From: Tieghemostelium lacteum
Taxonomy: Eukaryota > Evosea > Eumycetozoa > Dictyosteliales > Raperosteliaceae
Direction of reading: 5' to 3'
Length of the DNA stretch: 64,000 nt
Assembly (NCBI GenBank): GCA_001606155.1
Contig: LODT01000029.1
Span: 1-64,000, forward strand
Shown: piece by piece, positions 11,414 to 20,756 of the stretch
Position numbering within the stretch: the first letter of the stretch is position 1
Layout: each line of letters begins with the position of its first letter
The notes under the pieces: generated by a model
Seen by the model: the letters and a program-made list of their open reading frames with translations, nothing else
What the model was told of the DNA's origin: nothing
The model's database searches: none
Program-made: the position numbers and the translations under genes

Positions 11414-12739
11414 TTATACATATTCTATATAGGTTGAAGGGAAAATACCTTCATTACCATATGAATCTCTACCCTTAGTCCAACCAGAACCATCATCTTG
11501 TTGAACTACAGTTATAATATCACCAGCTCTTAAATTGAGATCAGTTGATTCACCACTATCATAATCATACAATGCTCTAGCTTGAAGTTCAGAACCACCA
11601 CTATTATCATAGGATTCAGTTTGATCAGAGTAAGAGTAATCATAATTGTCAGCATAGGAATCATAGGATTCACCTCCACCATTACCTCCTGCATATGAAA
11701 TTCTATAATTATCAGAATTATCACTTTGTGGTTGAATTTGTACCAATGTTCTCTCTTGTTTACTAATTAATGCCTCCAAATCATTTGGTAACTTTATAGT
11801 TATAAGAAAAAAAAGATGAGTAAATTAATATCTCTAAAATAAATAAAGATCTTTTATAAAAAAAAATAATACATACTTGATTTTGAGTATTAATTAAATC
11901 TCTAGAAGTTTGAGTAAATGAAGATAATTTGGTATTTGTATCGTTTGCCAATTCTAATTCTTTGTCTAGGAATTGATTGAATTGTGATAAAAATGTTGAA
12001 TGTTTCTTTCTTTCCATCAAAACTACATCTCTTAATCTATTAGAATTCAATTGTTCAGATTCTTTAATTTTATCATTGAGTTCTGTAATTTGTTGTTTCA
12101 ATACCTCTGGTGTAGTTTTTTTACCAGCTTTTCTAGTTCTAGCTTCAAGTTTTACAATATCCTGTCTCATTTGATCTCTTTCTTTTTTATAATTCTTTTC
12201 AAATGTCTATTTTCAAATTTAAATATATTGTATATTGTATTAATCTCCATTTCAAATTATTGAAGTCTAATAGTTATAACTAAATAGGCAACTTTCATTC
12301 AAATTTGCAAACTAAACTATACATACAATTATATCCTTTTGATCATTTTCAATATTTTGTTTACAAGGAGTGATAAATTCATTCAACAAAACCTTAACAA
12401 CCTCATCTCTTTTTGTCTCTAATTCACGTAAAGTATCTGCTAATTTTTTAAAACCATCACCAAAATCACCTTGATTGTGAACTGTCAGTCTAGCAATAGT
12501 ATCTGCAAGAAATACTCCTGCTTGACTGAGTAGTTGTGATTGTTGTTGATATTTATTAGATGCTTTAATTACCTCTGAATATAATGGAGGTGAATTCACC
12601 TTTAAGTTCTATTTTTTTTGTTAATATTGAACTTTTTGAAAATTCTTTGCTAACTCATACTCTCATTTGTACTTACTGTGATGGTTTTTAATATAACATC
12701 GGTGACTGGATTAACTGGTTTGTTCTTATTATTTGACAT
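11414..12739 (-). CDS. BAR-SH3 protein (4 exons)
   Basis: Exons 12739-12677, 12608-12327, 12206-11877 and 11791-11414 all join in phase 0 with GTAAGT/GTATGT donors, giving 350 residues. The first exon begins MSNNKNKPVNPVTDV. Residues 20 to about 235 form a BAR-type helical bundle (GDFGDGFKKLADTLRELE, then KLEARTRKAGKKTTPEVLKQ). A Gly/Ser/Tyr/Asp-rich linker (SYDSYADNYDYSYSDQ) leads to a C-terminal SH3 domain at about 296-350, with the hallmark strings ALYDYDS, GDIITVVQQDDGSGWTKGR and GIFPSTYIEYV. This is the endophilin/amphiphysin/BIN-type layout: membrane bending by BAR with SH3 recruitment of Pro-rich partners such as dynamin or actin regulators. All four exons agree in phase, so the model is strong. 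Confidence 0.9.
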
Positions 12740-13385
12740 GATTCCTTAACTGAGAGATCAAAATTTATTTGAAAAAAAAAAAAAAAAAAAAAAATAATAA
12801 TATAATTACTCCACAAATCTTATTTTTTTTTTTTGATCAAGATATTTTTATTTTTATTACAAAAAAGAACCCAATTTTTTTATTTTAAACGTTAAAGACA
12901 TGGATTGTGATATTATATTCTGATTAAATATATATTGATTTGATCCTGTTATTTAGATATATAGATAACAAAAATAGGTTATTTTTAGATATTGATATTG
13001 AAAAAAAAATTGGGGTTTGTTTATCTTTTTTTTTATAATTTTTCATCAATGTGGGTGATAATACCTTTACAGGATTAATTAAAAGGGTGATAATATATTT
13101 TTAAAAATCAAATTTAAAATTAAATCATTATATTTGTTGTTAACAATTAAAAGACACTATTTGCTGTTAGTTATTGTTGTTAAAAATTATAAAAAAAGAA
13201 AGACAAGAGAGAAGGGGGTGACAATTACATTGAATAGTTAGATTTGTCATCAATATTGATTCAGAAATAAAATGAATAATTCCTTTAATGTACCAACTGA
13301 TTACTATTTATAATAAATAATTTATTAAATTCCATTTAATTTGTAAATTAAATTAAATACTAATAATAATAATAATACATTTACA
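12740..13385. promoter_or_regulatory. Divergent intergenic region between BAR-SH3 and sodC
   Basis: No coding potential is seen. The stretch holds an A22-like run at about 12773-12795, several T runs and a G-rich patch (AGAAGGGGGTGAC, about 13210-13222). It should carry both promoters. Confidence 0.45.
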
Positions 13386-14694
13386 ATGGTTATTATTAAA
13401 AACACTTTTAAAAATCTTAATACTTTTGTTTTGTACTATTACATTAAATTCATCTTTGGTTTTTGGTTTCAATGAATATGCAAGATGTGTACTATCACCA
13501 ACATTAGGAAAAGATATAAATGGTCAAGTATTTTTTGCTTATAATAAAAATGTAATTATAAAAATGTGAACCCACTATAAGAATAGATATTTAATAATAA
13601 TAAATTATTTATAGCAACAATTATATATAAATATTGAAGCAAGTGGTAAAGATTTTGATGAACAAGCATCTAGAGGTGGTATTATTCATAATATTGGTAA
13701 TTTAGATAGTAAACTCAGTCAATCTACAGTATTTTTGTCCAAAGGAAATACATTAGATTGTAATGTTAATGGTGTTTTGGGTAATTTTAAGAGTGATTCT
13801 AAAAAGACATTATCTGGTAGAGAAATTAGAGGTGTTAATTCCTATGTTGGTTTATTATTTACAATCTATGAGAATCCAATTGACTGTTCACAACCATTTC
13901 ACTATGAAGATTTAGGTGAGGTTTTAGCAAGTTGTGTTGTTGGTATTGGTAATCTAAATGCTAGTGGTATACCTGATAATATTAAAAATCTAGTTGATAA
14001 TACACTTCCAAATGGTGCTGCTAATCAGTCACCTACCAATGATGGTAAAAAGTCATGTAGTTGTAGAATTACACCAACTTCACATGGAAATGCAAAGATT
14101 AATGGTACTGTATATTTTGAGAATATTGATGGTAGTACTACTGTAACTGCTAAGATTTATGGTTTAGAAGCTGGTAGTATTCATGGAATGCATTTACATA
14201 GTTTTGGTGATTTATCATCTGGTGATGGTGCATCTATTGGTGGTCATTGGAAAGATTCAACACAAACACACGCACTGCCTGAGAATTCAACAAGAGATAA
14301 TGGTGATTTACCAAACCTCTGTACATACCGTGACTCTGTTGCTTATTTCCGTTGGAAAACTCAATATTTCCCACACTTGAGTGAGAATAATATGTTGGGT
14401 AGATCTATTGCAATTCATGAAAAGAGAGATAATGGTACTGCTGGTTCATTCGGTGAAAGAATTGCATGGTGTGTCATTGGTATTGCAAATTCACAAGAAG
14501 CATCACCAATCTCTGATATACCTTCTGAAATTGATTTTAATAATCCCCTCTGTCCCTATGCAGCTCAATTAACAAAACCACCTACACCAACTAAAGAAGT
14601 ATTCTCTGAAGAGTCACTGTATTCCCAATCGTCTATTCTAGAAATTACCTCAACCCTCTCGCTAATATTTTTAATTCATCTTTTTTTATTTTAA
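13386..14694 (+). CDS. sodC: SodC-like GPI-anchored Cu/Zn superoxide dismutase (2 exons)
   Basis: Exons 13386-13551 and 13615-14694 encode about 414 residues with two SOD-type domains. The N-terminal one is degenerate: it keeps GREIRGVNSYVGLLF and the Cys-containing end but lacks the copper His ligands. The C-terminal domain (about 215-375) has GMHLHSFGD, GGHWKDS, the THALPEN His and AIHEKRDNG. The usual zinc His of the RHVGDLGN motif is replaced (TRDNGDLPN). A hydrophobic tail (ISTLSLIFLIHLFLF-like) fits a GPI signal. In D. discoideum SodC tunes superoxide and Ras signalling at the cell surface. The annotated ATG is one base out of frame with the rest of exon 1: reading in the coding frame gives a good signal peptide but no ATG, so one extra A appears to be present in an A5 run (13398-13402 or 13410-13414). 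This may be a sequencing slip. Confidence 0.85.
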
Positions 14695-15304
14695 AACCAA
14701 TCTTGATACTAACTGATAGAGATTAAAATAAATCTAAAATTGTAATATTTCTACAACTTTTTTTAATTAAAAAAGATTTAAATCTTGGATGGGTGATGTT
14801 GCAATTTTTTCTGATCAAAAAAATTAGTATTGAAAGTCATATTTTAGAGAAAAAATTGATAGCCACAAAATTTTGCAATGTTGGCGCACTACAAAAAACG
14901 AGTTGAAATTATTAAAAAAAAAATCCACCTCTTGAAACTTTTTACTTTTTTAGTCTGATTGATGGTGACATTATTTTTATAATAACCGTATTTTATTGTA
15001 AAATCAAAAAAAGCCCACAAAAATTTGATTGAAATGAAAATTACAGCCAATAATATATCTTTTTTTATAAATTCAGTGTAAGGCCCCTTCTTTTAATTAT
15101 GATAAAGAATATTTATGGACTCTGGGTATGACAAAGTGTCAAAATAATCATAAAAATTAAAATTAAAAAGAAGAATCTAGGTGGCTTTTCTTATTTTCTA
15201 ATAATTTAACATCATATTGTTTATTTAAATAATTTTCTAGACAGTTGTTATTTCATTTTTTAATTTCACACTTTAGTGTATTTATATATATATCCGAAAA
15301 AAAT
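14695..15304. other. Intergenic region, sodC to surface-protein gene
   Basis: It is AT-rich with no ORF. It is expected to hold the sodC 3' end and the promoter of a probably highly expressed surface protein. A string close to the dictyostelid class I ncRNA motif (TTACAGCCAA, about 15051) was seen but does not match it exactly. Confidence 0.45.
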
Positions 15305-17050
15305 ATGAACAAAGTTATTTCAACATTATTTGTATTGTTAGCATTGACATCATTTTGTCTTGCTCAAGTTACCTTTTCCGATTTAACACTTGCCACTGCT
15401 AGTAATGTTGCATCTGGTGATACACCAACATGTACATTTACCTACGTTTTAACTGTCACTGGTGTTACTGATCAAGATCCAGCTCCAGTTCTCACTGGTG
15501 CCTCTACAGTTAACGGTGTCACAGTTACCCCAGGTCAACCAACCACCACTACTCCAACTGCTACTTATAATATTGTAGTTGTCACTCCAATTACTACTGC
15601 TTTTAATGCATTTACTTTAGAATCTACAAATGGTCCATTTGCCATTACCGGTACTATTCCAACTGCTGTTTGTAATGCTCCACCTGTAGTTGCTCAAAAA
15701 GTTGAAGCTACTGCTGCTACTGTTGATGAAAGTTCTACTGGTACTTGTGATTTCGAATTGACATTGACAATTACAGTTCCAAATGGTGCTGTTGAACCAT
15801 CCCCTGCTGACTTTGAATTGCTAAATATTGGTGAAAATGTTGTTGCTACTGTTGCTGTTGGTTCTGCTGTAAATACTTTCGTATTCTCATTCACTAGTCC
15901 ACAAGGTAACTATACACCAACTTTTGAATTATCAGGTGATGCCTTCCCAGCTACTGTTCCAGCTTTACAATGTTTAGCTGTTGCACCAACTGGTACTGTC
16001 CAATTTGATTCCACCTCTGCTACTGTTGCTAACGGATTATGTGCTTTTGATTTAACTCTCACTGTTGTTCCATATGGTCCAGCTTTTGATGCATCCAAAT
16101 TAACCATTACTGGTTCAGCCGCTTTACAAAATGCAACCTTCACTGTCAGTGGTTCTAATGCCAATGAATTTACTACTACTTTGAATTTCAACGCTATCAA
16201 TCTATACACTAATTTATCTATTTCCTATGATGGTGTTCCACTCTCTGGTGTAGCTCCATTTGATGATGTTTTAACCTGTTCAACTGCTGCTACTGCCGCC
16301 TTTGTCGCTACTGATTCTCAATTTGTATTAAATGTTTGTTCCTATTCATTATCAGTTACCGTCACTCCTAATGGTCTTACCAACTTAAGTGCTGCAGCCC
16401 TCTCTATTGCTAATAATACCGATATTGTTAGTGGTTCAACTTTCACTGTTGATGCTACTGACAACACCAAATTCACCACCACTCTTCAAGTTAACAAAGT
16501 TAAACAATCTGTTAATGATGTCACTGTTCTCTACAACGAAGTTCAATTAGATGGTGTTGACCCAATCGCCACTGCCATTAACTGTAACTTACCACCAGTC
16601 AGTTTCACAGCTGTTACCTTTACTGATGACACTTTACAAACCGCAACTGGTAAATGTTCATTTGCTGGTTCTCTTAAAGTTACTGTAAACTCTGGTACTG
16701 CTCCAACTGCTGATACCCTCGATTTTGCCTCTACCAACTCTAATATTACTCCAGGTAACTTTAATGAAGGTGTTGTCGACCCAACTGATGCCGATATTTA
16801 TACCTATGCATTCTCTGTTGACACTAAACCAGGTACCTATTCCACCGCTGATTACACTATTAAATACAGTGATAATGTCGTTTTCAACACTATTGGTGCT
16901 TTGACTTGTACTGATACATCTGCTCCACAAACAACTACCTCCTCTACAACCACAACTGGCACTACCACTGATAATGCCAATTCTTCCAACTCTTTAGTTG
17001 CCTCTTTGGCTTTTACTTTATTATTTGCCACTTTTGCTTTATTTTTTTAA
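15305..17050 (+). CDS. Secreted, GPI-anchored protein with five tandem all-beta repeats
   Basis: The start is set at the ATG at 15305, because it opens a clear signal peptide (MNKVISTLFVLLALTSFCLA, cleavage near residue 20); an in-frame upstream extension has no better start. The 581-residue protein has five repeats of about 100 residues (roughly 22-127, 128-228, 229-331, 332-434, 435-540). Each begins with a Cys in a strand such as GTCDFELTLT, GLCAFDLTLT or NVCSYSLSVT and ends with a second Cys (ALQCLA, VLTCST, AINCNL, ALTCTD). A Thr/Ser-rich stalk and a hydrophobic C-terminus (SLVASLAFTLLFATFALFF) fit GPI anchoring. It is probably an Ig-like cell-surface or matrix protein; I do not recognise the family. 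Codons end in C far more than in neighbouring genes, suggesting high expression. Confidence 0.85.
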   Translation: MNKVISTLFVLLALTSFCLAQVTFSDLTLATASNVASGDTPTCTFTYVLTVTGVTDQDPAPVLTGASTVNGVTVTPGQPTTTTPTATYNIVVVTPITTAFNAFTLESTNGPFAITGTIPTAVCNAPPVVAQKVEATAATVDESSTGTCDFELTLTITVPNGAVEPSPADFELLNIGENVVATVAVGSAVNTFVFSFTSPQGNYTPTFELSGDAFPATVPALQCLAVAPTGTVQFDSTSATVANGLCAFDLTLTVVPYGPAFDASKLTITGSAALQNATFTVSGSNANEFTTTLNFNAINLYTNLSISYDGVPLSGVAPFDDVLTCSTAATAAFVATDSQFVLNVCSYSLSVTVTPNGLTNLSAAALSIANNTDIVSGSTFTVDATDNTKFTTTLQVNKVKQSVNDVTVLYNEVQLDGVDPIATAINCNLPPVSFTAVTFTDDTLQTATGKCSFAGSLKVTVNSGTAPTADTLDFASTNSNITPGNFNEGVVDPTDADIYTYAFSVDTKPGTYSTADYTIKYSDNVVFNTIGALTCTDTSAPQTTTSSTTTTGTTTDNANSSNSLVASLAFTLLFATFALFF

Positions 17051-17253
17051 TTAAATAATAAAATTCATTTGCTACCGATTTAAGGCATAATATAATTATT
17101 TTATTTCCAAAACACAGTTTATTTAGCTTGGATGTATTCTAAATTTAAAAAACAAAAAAATGTCTTTAAAATAAAAATGCAGGCCAATGGAAAAAGTCTA
17201 AAATTTTTATTTTGGACGATTTTATATATAAATTGATCAACTATTAAAACAAA

Positions 17254-19248
17254 CTATTTGATAGTGGAGATATTCAATTGAGATATATTTGGTAATATAG
17301 GCTTCTGCGAAATGATATCTAAGGCATTAAGCATTTTTTGTTTATATTCTGTTGGAGATTCCTCTGCAATTTTTTTAACGCTTGATAAATCAAACAATAC
17401 TATGTGGGGTTTCCCTAATTTAGATTGATATTTCCCCACATGCTCTTTTTTTAAATCGAGGTGATAGTATCCAGCACTAATAAAATTGTTTACAGATTCA
17501 TTTATACAACTCTGAATTTTAGTATCATCCCAATCTTGTTGTGACAGAGGTTTTATATATGGCATCATGAGGGCCTTGTTGTTAATAAAAGTACTAACTT
17601 TTGTTTCAATCCCCCAGATTTCCTTCCATAATTTTCTTTCATTATCTGCATCTTTGCTGTTATCATGTCCTATGTGATTTTGTTTAAAAAATTTTAACAC
17701 AAAAACATTTCCTTTCTGATCACAAGATAACCAAACTTTACCATGTTCTCCACCTCCTAAATCTTGTATTAAGAATACTTTTGTGATATAACTGAAAGGT
17801 GCAAAGTTGAAATTAAACTCTATTGGAGAACGAAAATTAACCCATATCATGGAATCTTCTGATACATTGATAAAATGGGTTTTCTTTTTGAGGTCAATGT
17901 GTTCAAAACCTGTACTATACATATGATGGATGACATTGGCGAGTAATGGGGGGAGAGTTAGATCATTATAGTTATAAACCTTTGTACCAAAAAATGTCCT
18001 TGGCAACATTTGTTCGAACATTAAGTCTTTTTTGGTTTGGAGAGTACCTCTAACGGAGGGAATTGGGATGTCAAGCAAAGTGATATTGGGTTTACTGACA
18101 GAATCAGTCATGACTGTAAATGTATTAAATAACCAGTAACATCTCCATTGTGCATAGGTTGAGACTATGCCAAAAACATTCTTTTGACCATGCATGTTGG
18201 ATAAGAGTAACATATAATCATAAATTTGACCATGTACATGTTGATTATCCATTTCCACATTAGCTTCTGTTGGACCAACGTTTGAAGGTTTTTTAACTTC
18301 AACTACTCCAATAGGAATATCATCACATATTAAAACCCACATATCAGATCTTAATCCATTTACTGTTACTTCTGATTGACAGTGGATTCGGCTCTCTAAC
18401 TCCAATGATTGAATAATATCTCTTATGACAGCAACAACTAGTTGAGCAATATCGTTTTCACTTGCCCACCTTAAAGAATTTCCAGTTACTTTGTAAGTGG
18501 TCCAAATAAGAGATGGGAGGTTTGTGATCATTTTAAGATTTTCAATAATGGGGAATTCATTAACAAAAATAGTAGCAGGTTTATGAGAAGTATTAATAGA
18601 AGGCAATGATTTGGATAAAGACATAGTATTAAGTTTTGGTAAACCCAAATGAAATATATCCTGTGCACCTATAGTAGTGTTTAAATTGTATTGAAGTTTA
18701 TGTACAAAATATGTTAGTATCAAAGTATAAAAGGTGTTTAGTTACATACTTTGCGGGGTTTTTTTTAATTTTTTAATGGCAGTTAAAAGAGATGCAGCAT
18801 AAGAACCTTTCAATCCGTATGCACGGAGAAGTTTAGGTTTAAAGGTATCCAAGTGTTTACCACAAATATCATTATTTTCCAGAAATTTTGCGATTTCTTT
18901 ACCAAAATCTAATTTCAAAGCCCATTGATTAACTTGTTCTCTAGTCCATGTTCGAAAATCAGGTTGATGGTGTGCAACTGGTGATGATTGTACATTACTA
19001 GTGGTACCACTTGAAATAGTTGTAGTTGTAGTTGTAGTTTCTTTAGTTTGTTGATTCTTATATGTTGTTGATCTTGTTTTTATATTTGTTGGTTGATATT
19101 TAGATTTGGACATAGAGCTATCAGAACCTGATTCTGATTCAAAAGAACTTTCATATTCACTTTCACTTTCGCTTTCACTTTCACTTTCATCAGTGGATGA
19201 AAAAATTTCTTTTCTTGAAGATGATTTAGGTTTTATATCTGTATTCAT
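17254..19248 (-). CDS. SAM domain / PD-(D/E)XK-like / protein-kinase-like fusion (2 exons)
   Basis: Exons 19248-18750 and 18668-17254 join in phase 1 over an 81-bp GTATGT...TAG intron, giving 637 residues. After a Ser/Glu repeat region, a SAM domain lies at about 98-166 (RTWTREQVNQWALKL ... AYGLKGSYAASLLTAIKKL). At about 230-320 a restriction-endonuclease-like core is suggested by E266, D275 and the E-V-K motif at 290-292 (VVEVKKP). A kinase-like fold follows: glycine loop DLGGGEHGKV (469-478), likely Lys492, catalytic-loop-like HLDLKKEHVG (569-578) and D593 in FDLSS where kinases have DFG. Nuclease-fold plus kinase modules of this sort are known from Crinkler-type proteins of oomycetes, chytrids and amoebae; the SAM domain would be an added interaction module. 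Catalytic activity is inferred, and both active sites depart from consensus. Confidence 0.78.
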
Positions 19249-19448
19249 TGCTTCAGTGAAAAATGAAATAATTGAAATTAGAATTAATTAAGATTATCTA
19301 TGAAATTGTATAATATTCTAATATCATTGTTAGAAAGTTTAAGAATTACCCAGAATCACTTGCTGATCATATCATTAGTATTTTGTATGAATTTAAATTG
19401 TTTTTTATGAATTTTTTCATTTTTTTTTGGACAGAGAATAAATCAAAA

Positions 19449-20523
19449 ATGTTAAGATCTGTAATTATTATAACAGGTAAAGGTACTTTATTATTTGAGA
19501 AAATGTGGGTACAAAGTACTCAAATGTCAGGTAAAGGTAATATGTTTTCATCGCTTTTGACAACAGTTCAAGAGTTTTCAAAACAGAGTACAGGTATGCT
19601 TGTATCATATATAGAATTTGGTGAATGTAAGTTTAGGTGACCCTCTCTCTTTAGCATTGAATATAAACTAATAGTATTGGAAATTAACAATATAGCATCA
19701 ATAACAATAGTATATGATGAAAAAACAGCATTAAGATGTTGTTTATTTCATGATGTTGCAGATGTAAGAAAAACTTCTAGTAATACTATCATATAACATA
19801 TCTACAGTGTGTTAATCAATTGAAATTTAAAATATATACAGGGACCTGAATTTGGAAAGTTAATAGCTAATCAATTATTAAGAGGATTTATAGAGATGCA
19901 TCAGGATACTGATTTTTTACATACATCAGTTTATAATATATCAAAGTTTAATGGTTTTGCAAATAAGATTTATGATTCAATTTCAAATTCACCAAGATCT
20001 ATAGTTTCTCAATGTTTGTTTTATTTTCAAATAGTAGTGAAGGATATAAAAGAGTATTGATTTTCTAATTTTTAAACAAATTGGTTATAAATTATAGTGA
20101 GAACCAATAGAGGTATTTTAAACTCAATTGTAGTATATAACGATGGTAAAAGTGTAACTAGTGGTGGAGGTGCTGAAGATCAATTAGGTATGATCGCAAA
20201 TCTTCAAGCAATGTTATCTTTTTCAAATGATGTTCGTATGTATTTAAATTTTAAATTAACGTTTATGTTTTTCAAAAAAAAAAAACTAACAATTGAGTTA
20301 AAACAAATTAGTGTTATCAAAAGGTGATAGACCTAAAGAAATTGTATTAGATATGGAAAATAATAATGTAGTAATATCAAGAGTTGGACCAGCCTCTTTG
20401 GTTTGTATTTGTAAAAAGAATAAGGATCCTTCAGTTTATCAAAAAGCAATTAGTGATGCTGTAGCACTTTTAGATAAAGTATTTCTATTGTTATCTTATT
20501 TACAAGGTAGTTTTGTAAGATAA
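19449..20523 (+). CDS. Longin/roadblock-like protein (5 exons)
   Basis: Exons 19449-19626, 19675-19763, 19842-20013, 20098-20235 and 20312-20523 give an in-phase 262-residue protein. The first half begins MLRSVIIITGKGTLLFEKMW, the beta-strand start typical of longin domains, and runs through SITIVYDEKTALRCCLFHD to GKLIANQLLRGFIEMH. The second half (ILNSIVVYNDGKSV ... PKEIVLDMENNNVVISRVG) resembles another longin or roadblock module. Proteins built from such modules form GTPase-regulating or trafficking complexes (Mon1-Ccz1, Fuzzy, HPS1/4, Ragulator), but I cannot assign it to one. The donor after exon 3 (GTTTGT) is weak, though the phase forces it. An in-frame ATG at 19383 could extend the N-terminus, but 19449 gives the natural domain start. 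It is divergent from the SAM/kinase gene across 200 bp. Confidence 0.7.
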
Positions 20524-20578
20524 TTATCAAAAAAAAACACCAACAACAAATAATAAAAATAGAAAAAATGATGTATGT

Positions 20579-20620
20579 AAAACAACATCTTCCAAAGTGG
20601 TTCCTCGCGGAAGTTGTTTT
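20579..20620. other. GC-richer inverted repeat (hairpin) in a 233-bp spacer
   Basis: The left arm (20579-20586 plus 20590-20593, interrupted by ATC) pairs perfectly with the right arm (20609-20620, GGAAGTTGTTTT). The loop CAAAGTGGTTCCTCGC-like segment is unusually GC-rich for this genome. It lies just after the stop of the longin-like gene, so it could be a 3' UTR structure or part of a small RNA. Confidence 0.5.
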
Positions 20621-20756
20621 AAAAATTTTTTTTTTTTTGACATTGTAACCAAAAACGACATTTTCATTTGCACCAGTCTATCAGCATACGTTGTTTAAAT
20701 GGTATTATAGTAACATCAATTTTTAATATTTATATACATTTATAAAAAAAAATATA

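Noticed and set aside
15046-15062. TTACAGCCAA, close to the conserved motif of dictyostelid class I ncRNAs
   Set aside because: The match is not exact and no flanking 5'/3' stem was found.
15694-16930. Several minus-strand ORFs opposite the five-repeat surface protein
   Set aside because: They mirror the codon bias of the real gene and show no start context or domain.
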